This document shows, in pieces, positions 1 to 6,675 of a stretch of DNA of 13,022 nt. The position numbers were made by a program, and so were the translations under genes. The notes below the pieces were generated by a model that saw nothing but the letters and a program-made list of their open reading frames with translations, made no database searches and was not told where the DNA came from. The DNA comes from DATBFX01 sp036558305 (GTDB lineage Bacteria; Chloroflexota; Chloroflexia; Thermomicrobiales; UBA6265), in contig DATBFX010000607.1 of assembly GCA_036558305.1 (NCBI GenBank), positions 1 to 13,022 on the forward strand. The letters are read 5' to 3'. Each line of letters starts with the position of its first letter. Within the stretch, counting starts at the first letter, position 1.

Positions 1-300
1 CGGGGCGAACGCGTGCACCGCGGCCAGATACTGACCGAGTCCGGATCGGTCGGCGGTCGCGCCGGGGAGGGCGGCGTGCTCGACGAGTTCGGCGGCGACG
101 GCGCTGTCCAGGGCGGATGGATCCCCGGTGCGGAGAACTTCGTTGATCGCCTCGTAGTAGTGGCGGGCCACCGTGGCGGTGGCGTCGCTTTGGGCCGTCG
201 CCGGGAACGATGCCGTCACCGGACCCGCCATCTGGCTCAGGGCGGCGCCGGTGACGACGGCGAGAACGATCGACAAGGGCCAGGCGAGTGAGCGGCGCAT
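1..300 (-). CDS. Exported SnoaL/NTF2-like protein, 3' end outside window
   Basis: The reading frame is open from an ATG at 300 to the left edge: 100 codons with no stop, so the C-terminus is missing. The N-terminus has two arginines, then a hydrophobic stretch (about residues 7-22) and a small-residue region up to about residue 40, which fits a signal peptide or membrane anchor. The following part (ARHYYEAINEVLRTGD, then AAELVEHAALPG and a GLGQYLAAVHAF helix) resembles the start of SnoaL-like/NTF2-fold proteins, which often act as cyclases, isomerases or ligand-binding domains. An AAGGA ribosome site lies about 8 bases upstream. It is on the same strand as the small LuxR gene, and the 183-base gap between them carries palindromes that could be operator sites. 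The fold call is by eye and the specific activity is unknown. Confidence 0.72.
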   Translation of the reverse strand, partial: MRRSLAWPLSIVLAVVTGAALSQMAGPVTASFPATAQSDATATVARHYYEAINEVLRTGDPSALDSAVAAELVEHAALPGATADRSGLGQYLAAVHAFAP

Positions 301-408
301 GGAAGCGTCCTTGTTCGGGCGGTCCGGTGGTCGCGGCGTCCGACGCCGCGCTGCACGTCCCTCCGGATCGACGGGACCATCGTGCGGTTTGGGTGCGCCT
401 GGCGCATC

Positions 409-420
409 GTGAATATTCAC
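409..420. promoter_or_regulatory. Perfect 12-bp AT-rich palindrome upstream of exported protein gene
   Basis: GTGAATATTCAC is a perfect palindrome about 109 bases upstream of the ATG at 300, in an AT-rich island of otherwise GC-rich sequence. It is a candidate operator for the SnoaL-like gene. Two direct repeats, TTGCCAAGG (426-434) and TTGCCATGG (441-449), lie beside it. Binding is inferred, not shown. Confidence 0.35.
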
Positions 421-440
421 TACTTTTGCCAAGGAATGCG

Positions 441-467
441 TTGCCATGGGGTAGGCAATTTGTTCAG
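441..467. promoter_or_regulatory. LuxR-flanking hairpin motif, copy A
   Basis: The plus strand reads TTGCC, eight bases, GGCAA, then TTTGTTCAG. It begins 16 bases past the stop of the small LuxR gene (minus strand) and lies upstream of the exported-protein gene. Copy B at 3873-3895 has the same layout after the large LuxR gene, with TTACC/GGTAA arms, so the central base pair changes on both arms together. TAGGCAATTTGTTCAG (452-467) matches copy B in 15 of 16 bases. It may be an operator for the downstream gene or an RNA hairpin at the mRNA 3' end. Confidence 0.5.
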
Positions 468-483
468 ATGGATGCGACTGCAC

Positions 484-846
484 TCACGCCAACCCGTTGC
501 GGACGGCCCAGGCAGCGGCAGCCGCTCGCGACGAAACGCCGAGCTTGGCGAGGATGCGGGCGACGTGGTTGGCGGCGGTGTGGCGGCTGACGAACAGGGC
601 CGCGGCGATCTCGCGGTCGCTGCTGCCCTCGACCAGGAGGCGGAGTACTTCGACCTCGCGCGGGGTCAGGCCGTGACCGGCCGTCGGCTTGTTGACCGCG
701 ACCGGGGGTGCGGGCGGCTCCGGCAAGCGCTCCGGTACCAGGCGTAGCCCGCACAGCGAGCGGACGAGGTCGGCGAGCAGGGAACCGCCGGCATCGTAGC
801 CGCCCGCGCGCAACCGCCGCGCCAGATCGTCGAGTTCCATCGCCAT
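484..846 (-). CDS. Small stand-alone LuxR-type HTH regulator
   Basis: A 120-residue protein. Residues 57-120 form a complete LuxR/GerE DNA-binding domain, with LTPREVEVLRLLVEG, SDREIAAALFVSRHTAANHV as the recognition helix-turn-helix, and an Ala-rich end. Before it are only about 56 residues of helical, then Pro-rich sequence: no receiver, PAS or ATPase domain. Its HTH is identical at 53 of 64 positions to the C-terminus of the 855-residue regulator at 3914-6481. It is therefore either a cut-down paralogue or a normal short regulator of the same family. The ATG at 846 was chosen because AAGGG lies 10 bases upstream; a second ATG at 840 is possible. A perfect palindrome, GCGACGCGTCGC (897-908), lies about 50 bases upstream and could be an autoregulatory site or chance. 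Confidence 0.85.
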   Translation of the reverse strand: MAMELDDLARRLRAGGYDAGGSLLADLVRSLCGLRLVPERLPEPPAPPVAVNKPTAGHGLTPREVEVLRLLVEGSSDREIAAALFVSRHTAANHVARILAKLGVSSRAAAAAWAVRNGLA

Positions 847-963
847 CGTTCGGTATCCCTTCTTGGGTTGGGCACGAGCCGGCGACCGACGACGCGGCGA
901 CGCGTCGCGGAATGGTCCTCCGGCTCGGATCGCGATGACGAACGGGCCGCCGCCAAAGTCCAG

Positions 964-2463
964 CTACGGGTTCGCCGGGGCGCTCCCGAGCGCGTAGAGC
1001 GTGTTCGTGTCGTCGCCAACGTAGACGACGCCGTCGACCACCGCCGGTTCGGTCACGATCGACCCCGCTACCGCGACCTGCCATCGCTCCTCACCGGTCG
1101 CCGCGTCGAGGCCAAAGACGCGGTGGTCGTAGGCGCCGACGTAGACGGTGCCTGCGGCGACCACGGGCGCCGTCGCCACTCCGCCTGCGATCTGATGGCG
1201 CCATACCTCGCCCCCGGTCGTCGCATCGACCGCCACGAGATCGAACCCGTCGACGACGAAGATCCGGCCGCCGGCACTGGCGATGGGGCTGATGAGGCTG
1301 GTCTGCAGGGTGCTGATCTGCCACCGTTCGCTGCCGTCCGTTCGATCGATGGCAATGACCGGGCCGCCGACTTCCACTCCATAGACGGAGTTCCTGATGA
1401 CCACGAGCGAGAGGAAGGAGCGATACGGATCGAGATGCCCAAGATCGACGCCCGTCGCCAGGTCGATCGCGTGGAGACCGCGATCCTGGCAACTCGCGTA
1501 AATGATGCTGGCGCTGACCACCGGTGCGCCGTAGCAGACGAGGGTCGAATGCCACCGGTACGCGCCTGTGACCGCATCGATCGCGGAGACTCCCCGATCG
1601 AAGACGATGACCGTGCCGCCGGCGACGGTCGGAGAGCCGGAATCGGCGCCAGACGACGACAAGCCGCCGTTCCGGCTCCATCGCTCGACCCCGGTCCGTG
1701 CGTCGACGGCGATGATCGTGCCGCTGGTGTCGGTCACGAACACGCTCCCGCCGGCGACGGCCGGGGCACCCCGGAGCGGGGATTCGCCAACCGGCAATCG
1801 CCACCGCATCGCCCCGGTGGTGGCGTCGATTGCCAACAGGGTGTTGCCGGCGTTGGCGTAGATGGTCCCGTCGACCATCGCCATCCCCTCGGTGAGTGGA
1901 CCGTCCGCCGTCAGCCGCCATCGTATGCGCGGCGTGTCTCCGGGACCGGGGCCGGGTTCCTCGCCCGTGTGGGCGGCGTTGCCCCGGAACATGGGGACGT
2001 CATTCGCGGCGCCCGGAATCGTCCAGACAGTCCCGCCGACCGGTTGACCGTCCGTGGTACCCAGACCCGCCTGCTCCCCCCGGAACGCGACGAACGCGCT
2101 CGCCAGGGTGACGGCGAGCAGCGCCGCCATCGCAAACTGCGCCGACAGCCATCGCCGCCGCTCGGCGTTGAACCACGGCCGAGCGGGGGGGAGCGGAAGC
2201 AGCGACGGCGTGCGCCGCGACAATGGGACCGGCACCGCGCTCCGGACCGTATTCCCACGGAGCCCGTCGCCAACGGCGATGCGATCCCAGACGCGGTCGG
2301 CCGCGCCACGACGCGGGGCCGCAGCATTGGGCAACCGCTGGAACCGGCGGATGACGACCGCGTCTGCCGGATCGAGGTCCGCCGCAACGCCCGGCCGACC
2401 CGCTGCTACCTCGTCCCAGAACCGGTCGAGCGCGTCCAGCGACGCGCGGTCATCGGGGATCAC
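964..2463 (-). CDS. Membrane-anchored PQQ-type eight-bladed beta-propeller protein, possible anti-sigma partner
   Basis: About 100 N-terminal cytoplasmic residues are followed by one membrane span (about residues 106-127) and then an extracytoplasmic propeller opened by MFRGNAAHTG. Seven copies of the blade signature are visible, such as LLAIDATTGAMRW and VFGLDAATGEERW, plus an eighth ending in TLYALG. The early IRWRL strand can close the ring, giving eight blades of the PQQ/BamB repeat type. Blade 4 holds two Cys that could form a disulfide. PQQ enzyme ligands are not evident, so a binding or sensing role is more likely than a dehydrogenase. The gene overlaps the 3' end of the ECF sigma gene, so the cytoplasmic part may hold the sigma factor; this is inference. 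The GTG at 2463 has GAGG about 6 bases upstream; the longer ATG at 2487 has no clear ribosome site. Confidence 0.85.
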   Translation of the reverse strand: MIPDDRASLDALDRFWDEVAAGRPGVAADLDPADAVVIRRFQRLPNAAAPRRGAADRVWDRIAVGDGLRGNTVRSAVPVPLSRRTPSLLPLPPARPWFNAERRRWLSAQFAMAALLAVTLASAFVAFRGEQAGLGTTDGQPVGGTVWTIPGAANDVPMFRGNAAHTGEEPGPGPGDTPRIRWRLTADGPLTEGMAMVDGTIYANAGNTLLAIDATTGAMRWRLPVGESPLRGAPAVAGGSVFVTDTSGTIIAVDARTGVERWSRNGGLSSSGADSGSPTVAGGTVIVFDRGVSAIDAVTGAYRWHSTLVCYGAPVVSASIIYASCQDRGLHAIDLATGVDLGHLDPYRSFLSLVVIRNSVYGVEVGGPVIAIDRTDGSERWQISTLQTSLISPIASAGGRIFVVDGFDLVAVDATTGGEVWRHQIAGGVATAPVVAAGTVYVGAYDHRVFGLDAATGEERWQVAVAGSIVTEPAVVDGVVYVGDDTNTLYALGSAPANP

Positions 2464-3091
2464 GGCACACCTCGATCTCGGTCGCATCGCACTCGGCGGT
2501 CAGGAATGCGCGCAGGCGCGCCACCGCGCGGGACTGGAGCATCTTGACGGCGGCATGGCTGCGACCCAGGGTCTGGGCGATTTCGGCGCCGCTCAAACCG
2601 GCGCGGCGCAACTCGAGGACCCGCCGCTGGTCGTCCGGCAACCGTGCCAGCAGTGCCGTCAGCCGGTCCCGCTCCTCGGCGGCCAGGAAGTGCTCCTCTG
2701 GGGACGGCGCCGGGTCGGTCACCCAGTCCGCCGCGTCGATCGGTTCGCTGGGGCGCCGGCCGCGGAATTCGTCGGCGACGACGCGGTAGGCGATCGTGAA
2801 CAGCCAGGCGCGAAAACTCCCCTCACCCTCGCGGAAAGCGGGGAGGGACGTCAGCGCCTTGACGAAGACGAGGGCCGCGGCGTCCTCGGCCGCGTCGTGA
2901 CCGCCCAGTCGACGGTAGCAAAAGCGGTAGACGGCATCGAAGTAGAGCCGGTAGAGCGCCGCGAAGGCCGCCCGGTCGTGTTTGGCCTGGGCGACCAATT
3001 CGGCATCGCCCGCGGCCGGGTCGACCGCGAATGCTCTCGACTCATCCGGTTGGGCGCGGAACCGAATCCGCATCGCACCCACCGCCGCCAC
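2450..3091 (-). CDS. ECF-type RNA polymerase sigma-70 factor
   Basis: A 213-residue protein, slightly longer than the usual ECF length. Region 2 spans about residues 42-113, with FAALYRLYFDAVYRFCYRRL, a DAAEDAAALVFVKAL helix and FRAWLFTIAYRVVADEFRGR (-10 recognition). Region 4 spans about residues 147-197, with LPDDQRRVLELRRAGLSGAE and IAQTLGRSHAAVKMLQSRAV, the HTH for the -35 element. The linker DPAPSPEEHFLAAEE is typical. It redirects RNA polymerase to a regulon that cannot be read from this window. The start is a GTG at 3091 with GGAGGG (plus 3097-3102) at good spacing. The gene overlaps the membrane propeller gene at its 3' end, so the two are probably translated together. Three AACGG repeats lie just upstream (3124-3151). 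Confidence 0.93.
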   Translation of the reverse strand: MAAVGAMRIRFRAQPDESRAFAVDPAAGDAELVAQAKHDRAAFAALYRLYFDAVYRFCYRRLGGHDAAEDAAALVFVKALTSLPAFREGEGSFRAWLFTIAYRVVADEFRGRRPSEPIDAADWVTDPAPSPEEHFLAAEERDRLTALLARLPDDQRRVLELRRAGLSGAEIAQTLGRSHAAVKMLQSRAVARLRAFLTAECDATEIEVCRDPR

Positions 3092-3123
3092 CGCATCCCT
3101 CCGTTCGCTCTGCTATTCATGCT

Positions 3124-3151
3124 AACGGAGGCGGAACGGATAAGGTAACGG
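3124..3151. repeat. Three AACGG direct repeats at helical spacing upstream of the sigma gene
   Basis: AACGG occurs on the plus strand at 3124-3128, 3135-3139 and 3147-3151, a start-to-start spacing of 11 and 12 bases, about one DNA turn each. The block lies 33-60 bases upstream of the sigma-factor start, where a promoter or operator is expected. It could be a regulator-binding array, but such short repeats can also arise by chance. Confidence 0.35.
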
Positions 3152-3155
3152 GCGG

Positions 3156-3181
3156 AGCCCGGTGGCCGAGGCCACCGGGCT
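3156..3181 (-). terminator. GC-rich hairpin after exported-protein gene, terminator-like
   Basis: AGCCCGGTGGC (3156-3166) and GCCACCGGGCT (3171-3181) form a perfect 11-bp stem with a four-base loop. It starts about 36 bases past the stop of the 3217-3705 gene and lies before the sigma gene on the same strand. No T-run follows on the minus strand, so intrinsic termination is uncertain. It may instead be an mRNA-stabilising or factor-assisted end. Confidence 0.5.
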
Positions 3182-3216
3182 GGCACGACCCGACGAGGGG
3201 ATGCGAACCTGCCTGG

Positions 3217-3705
3217 CTAGCAGCCGGGGAGGTAGCCGCGGGCGGGGTCGACGCTGCCGTCGGCGCCGAAGTGGGCGATCTTGAATCCGGTCGTGTCGAC
3301 GTCGAGCAGGTTGCTCCAGGTCTCGGTGGCCTCGTCGTAGGCCCGCACCATCGGCGTGGCGCCGCACAAGCCCGCGAAGCGTGCCGCCAGGGCGCCGCCC
3401 GCTGCGAACCCGGCCGCGGGGTCGATGCTGCCGTCCCGGCCGTAGACGGTGGGGCTGGCCGCGGTCCAGCGGGTCCCGAGGAGTTTGGCGCCCCACAGGT
3501 CGTAAAGGGCGACGTAGATCCGGCCGCCAGGGGTGAACCCGTCGCCGGTCACGGCGATCGATCCCGGCAAGCCCGCGACCGCGGCGGTCCCCTTCAGGGT
3601 GGGACCGGCCGGGGTGGCGCCGGCGCCGCCGGTGCCGATCAGCACGATGCTCAAGAGGGCCAGGGCGAGGACGTACGGGAATCGGTGGTGCAGCACGCGG
3701 TTCAT
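3217..3705 (-). CDS. Small exported protein of unknown function with internal repeat
   Basis: A 162-residue protein. Residues 1-30 form a clear signal peptide: basic MNRVLHHR, hydrophobic YVLALALLSIVLIG, then GGAGA with likely cleavage near residue 30. The mature part contains TGDGFTPGGRIYVALYD, a GFxPGG-type motif that I associate with exported beta-sandwich proteins of this lineage. It then carries two related segments, YGRDGSIDPAAGF (88-100) and FGADGSVDPARGY (146-158). The Asp-Gly-Ser-x-Asp loops could bind a metal, which is speculation. Cys114 and the last residue, Cys162, could form a disulfide. The ATG at 3705 is favoured over an upstream in-frame start at 3834 because GGGAGG sits 6 bases before it and the signal peptide begins there. 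It follows the large LuxR gene on the same strand. Confidence 0.78.
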   Translation of the reverse strand: MNRVLHHRFPYVLALALLSIVLIGTGGAGATPAGPTLKGTAAVAGLPGSIAVTGDGFTPGGRIYVALYDLWGAKLLGTRWTAASPTVYGRDGSIDPAAGFAAGGALAARFAGLCGATPMVRAYDEATETWSNLLDVDTTGFKIAHFGADGSVDPARGYLPGC

Positions 3706-3872
3706 CGGAAGCCTCCCGTGGGATGGAAACGACGGCGTCTCGGCCGGGGAGGGAGCGGCGCCCGCCGTCCCGACCGGCGGTCTGCCCGGTCTCCCCATGG
3801 CCACCATCTTGGACGGGAGCCGTCCGCCGCGCATGAGGCAGATGCGGGATTTTCGGTCGCGATCCCCCGCGC

Positions 3873-3895
3873 TTACCCATAGGTAATTTGTTCAG
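3873..3895. promoter_or_regulatory. LuxR-flanking hairpin motif, copy B
   Basis: The plus strand reads TTACC, CATA, GGTAA, then TTTGTTCAG. It begins 18 bases past the stop of the large LuxR gene and about 170 bases upstream of the exported-protein start at 3705. It matches copy A (441-467) with a paired A/T for G/C change in the stem. Conservation of such an AT-rich stretch outside the coding regions suggests a functional site: an operator of the LuxR proteins or a 3' RNA structure. Confidence 0.5.
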
Positions 3896-3913
3896 GGGAC
3901 GTCGGAGGAGGGA

Positions 3914-6481
3914 TCAGGCGAATCCGTGGCGGACGGCCCAGGCGGCCGCGGCGGCGCGGGAGGGGACGCCGAGTTTCCCGAGGATGTTGGCGACGTGATT
4001 GGCGGCGGTGTGGCGGCTGACGAAGAGCCGTTCGGCGATCTCGCGGTCCGATCGCCCCTCGACGAGCAGGCGCAGCACGTCCAGCTCGCGCGGTGTCAGG
4101 CCATGATCGGTCTCGACTCCGCCCCCCGCCCCCCGGTTCGCCGCCGGAACCGGATCGAGGTCCAGCGCCGCCGCCTCGGCGACCGCCTGCCCCAACGACA
4201 GCGCCGATCCGGTTTCCCAGACCGCGTGCGCCGCCGCCAGCTTCGCGCGTGCCGTGGCAACCGCCGGCTCGTACCAGGGGCGCTCTGATGGCGGCAGCGG
4301 CGCGCCGAGTGCCGCTCGCTGGGCCAAGGCGGCGGCAAAGAGCCGAGTGGCCGGCTCGTTGCGCCCCTGCGCCGTCGCGGCTGCGGCCAGCCCTTCCAAC
4401 GCCCGAATACAGCCGATCTTATCTCCATCCTCCCAGGCCAGTTGCAGGCTCTCGCGGCAGGCGGCGACCGCCCGGCCGAGCTCCCCGGTCACCAACGCGA
4501 TGCTGCCGGCGGTTGCCAGGGCCGAGGCGAGACCGCCTCGCCAGCCGCGGGTGCGAAAGATGCGAATGGCGCCGGCGACGGCGGCACCGGCGCCGGCAAG
4601 GTCTCCTTCGTCGCGCAGCACGAGCGCGTGACCGGCATCCTGGCAGAAGGTGCCCAATCGCTCGTCCTCCCACGCCTCTTCCGTATACGACTCCGCGAAG
4701 AGGAGGCGCGCCTGGGCGGGATCACCTCGCTGTTCGACGGACAGCGCCAGATCCTGCAACATCGCCGAGGCGAACCCCTCGTCCTGGGCGCGACGGCACA
4801 ATGTCACGGCGTCGCTCAGACAGGCCGTCGCCCGGTCGTAATCGCCCTCATGCCGCGCCGTTTTGCCGAGATGCTGGAGCGCTTCGGCCGCGGCGACGCT
4901 GTCCCCGATCGCCCGCGCCAGCTCGAGGGCCGGTTCGCACAGGGTCCGAACCCGAAGGAAGTCTGCCTGCCGGAGTGCCAGTGCCCCCGCCTCGATCAGC
5001 GCCTTTGCCCGCACGCCCGGCGAGACGCCGTCGGAGCGGGCAAGGAGCCGTTCCAACCAGTCCCGGATCTCGCCGATGTGTCCCTGTTGTTCCCAGTGAT
5101 AGCGGAGTTTGTAGGCCAGCGAGAGGGCATGTTGGACCTGCCCGGTCGCCTCCAGCCAGGACAACGCGTGCCAGAAGTTGGCGCGCTCGGTGCGGTGCCA
5201 GTCCAACCACCGAACCGTCTCGGGTCCCAAGACTCCCGCTTCGGCCGCGTACGCCGCGGCCAGGAAGTGGGCGGCGTGCGCGTCGCGCACCGCGGTCTCC
5301 TCGCCGCAGGCGGCGAGTCGCTCCAACCCGAATTCGCGAATGGTCTCCAGCATGGTAAAGCGTGGCTCGTCGTCCGTCGCCGCCATCGGAGTCACCAAAC
5401 TCTTGTCCACGAGTGAGGCGAGACCGGTCTGCATGCCGGGCGAAGGGCGGTAGGGAATCATGACCATCGGCGGGCGACCGATCCCGTCCGTCATCCAGAC
5501 GCCCTCGGTCATCACCCAGTCCGCGGTCACGCATTCGGCCGCGCGCATCGTGAAGCCGCCGGCGAAGACCGCGAGGCGGCGGAAGAGGGCCTTTTCGTCG
5601 TCGGGCAGCAGGTCGTAGCTCCAACCGATCGCCTCGCGCATCGTTTGGTGGCGAGGCGGCTGGTCGCGCATCCCGCCGCTGAGGAGTGGCAGCGCTCGTT
5701 CCAAACCGGCGAGGAGGGCGGTCAGGGGAAACGCGGCGACGCGCGCGGCGGCCAGTTCGAGTGCCAGAGGGAGCCCGTCCAGGCGGCGGCAGATCGCCGC
5801 GATGGTTCCGGCGTTGGCCGGGGTGAGGGCGAAACCGGGTTGGACCGAACAGGCGCGCGCGACGAAAAGACGGACCGCCTCCACCTCGGCGATCTCCTCG
5901 ACCGCGGGGGAGCGTTCTCCCACGGGGAGCAAGAGTGGGGGAACGGCGAGGGCGTGCTCGGCGGAGACCCGGAGGCGCATCCGGCTCGTGGCCAGCACCA
6001 CCAATCGCGGGCAGTGGGCAAGCAGGTCGGCGACGAGCGGCGCCGCTTCGACGACGGGCTCGAAGTTGTCGATCAGGAGCAGGAGTTCCCGCTCTCGCAA
6101 CTCTGCCTGGAGGCGCTCGACCAGTGCCCGGGCTCCGGTTTCGCGCACATCCAGCGCGTCCGCGATGGTTGGGACGACGAGCGTTGGGTCGCGCAGCGCG
6201 GCGAGCGAGACGACGGCAACGCCGTCGCCGAAATCGGCGCCCACCTCGTTGGCGACCGCGATGGCGAGGCGGGTCTTGCCGACGCCGCCCGGCCCGGTCA
6301 ACGTGACGAGGCGCACGTCGTCGCGGCGCAGAAGCGCGGTCACCGCCGCGATCTCGCGTTCCCGACCGATCAGCGGCGTCAGGGGGAGCGGCAGTTGGGC
6401 GGTCGACCGCCGCGACACGGTCGCCGGATCGATCGGCGCCGGACCGCCGGTTCGGAGCGGGGAGGGGAGCGCGGCAAGCAT
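3914..6481 (-). CDS. Large ATPase-TPR-LuxR transcriptional regulator
   Basis: An 855-residue STAND-type regulator. After about 30 variable residues comes an NB-ARC/AAA-like ATPase: IGRERE at about 38, Walker A GPGGVGKT at 63-70, Walker B LLLLIDNFE near 133-141, VVLATSR near 161, and GLPLALELAAARV near 236. A winged-helix/linker part follows (LFRRLAVFAGGFTMRAAECV), then LETIREFGLERLAACGE and a long helical TPR-like region (about 440-760). The last 64 residues are a LuxR HTH (LTPRELDVLRLLVEGRSDRE, then LFVSRHTAANHV). Such proteins bind nucleotide and an inducer through the repeats, then activate promoters; the inducer here is unknown. The ATG at 6481 has GAGGG about 6 bases upstream. The gene is divergent from the alpha-glucosidase, so control of that gene is plausible but unproven. 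Confidence 0.92.
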   Translation of the reverse strand: MLAALPSPLRTGGPAPIDPATVSRRSTAQLPLPLTPLIGREREIAAVTALLRRDDVRLVTLTGPGGVGKTRLAIAVANEVGADFGDGVAVVSLAALRDPTLVVPTIADALDVRETGARALVERLQAELRERELLLLIDNFEPVVEAAPLVADLLAHCPRLVVLATSRMRLRVSAEHALAVPPLLLPVGERSPAVEEIAEVEAVRLFVARACSVQPGFALTPANAGTIAAICRRLDGLPLALELAAARVAAFPLTALLAGLERALPLLSGGMRDQPPRHQTMREAIGWSYDLLPDDEKALFRRLAVFAGGFTMRAAECVTADWVMTEGVWMTDGIGRPPMVMIPYRPSPGMQTGLASLVDKSLVTPMAATDDEPRFTMLETIREFGLERLAACGEETAVRDAHAAHFLAAAYAAEAGVLGPETVRWLDWHRTERANFWHALSWLEATGQVQHALSLAYKLRYHWEQQGHIGEIRDWLERLLARSDGVSPGVRAKALIEAGALALRQADFLRVRTLCEPALELARAIGDSVAAAEALQHLGKTARHEGDYDRATACLSDAVTLCRRAQDEGFASAMLQDLALSVEQRGDPAQARLLFAESYTEEAWEDERLGTFCQDAGHALVLRDEGDLAGAGAAVAGAIRIFRTRGWRGGLASALATAGSIALVTGELGRAVAACRESLQLAWEDGDKIGCIRALEGLAAAATAQGRNEPATRLFAAALAQRAALGAPLPPSERPWYEPAVATARAKLAAAHAVWETGSALSLGQAVAEAAALDLDPVPAANRGAGGGVETDHGLTPRELDVLRLLVEGRSDREIAERLFVSRHTAANHVANILGKLGVPSRAAAAAWAVRHGFA

Positions 6482-6490
6482 GGGACGCCC

Positions 6491-6520
6491 TCACGTCAAT
6501 CGCAGCGCATACGGACGTGA
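6491..6520. promoter_or_regulatory. Inverted repeat TCACGTC/GACGTGA upstream of the large LuxR gene
   Basis: TCACGTC (6491-6497) and GACGTGA (6514-6520) are exact inverted repeats with a 16-base spacer, starting 10 bases upstream of the LuxR start codon inside the 194-base divergent intergenic region. The position fits an autoregulatory operator or a leader hairpin. The function is inferred from layout only. Confidence 0.35.
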
Positions 6521-6602
6521 TGATGATGGGCCGGATTTCCGATGGCGTCAATCCCGACGCCAACCGGGCGACGGAGCGGCGAACGGCTCTGGCAGCGGCC
6601 TT

Positions 6603-6616
6603 GCGCGTGCACGCGC
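6603..6616. promoter_or_regulatory. Perfect 14-bp palindrome upstream of alpha-glucosidase
   Basis: GCGCGTGCACGCGC is a perfect palindrome 60 bases upstream of the alpha-glucosidase ATG. It is a candidate operator in the divergent control region shared with the large LuxR gene. It is GC-rich, like the background, so chance is possible. Confidence 0.35.
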
Positions 6617-6675
6617 TTGGGCGACGATTCTGCGACCGGCGGTGGGAACCGGAGTGAAACGGAGGAGGAGACGCG

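Noticed and set aside
897..908. Perfect palindrome GCGACGCGTCGC upstream of the small LuxR gene
   Set aside because: Short and made of the common GC-rich background; kept only as a remark in the LuxR entry.
868..2547. Long plus-strand reading frame (559 codons) opposite the propeller gene
   Set aside because: It is antisense to a clear repeat protein, has an Arg/Asp/Gly-rich translation without domains, and lacks a ribosome site. It is open only because of the GC-rich codon pattern of the real gene.
2054..3148. Plus-strand frame of 364 codons opposite the sigma and propeller genes
   Set aside because: No recognisable domain and antisense to two clear genes.
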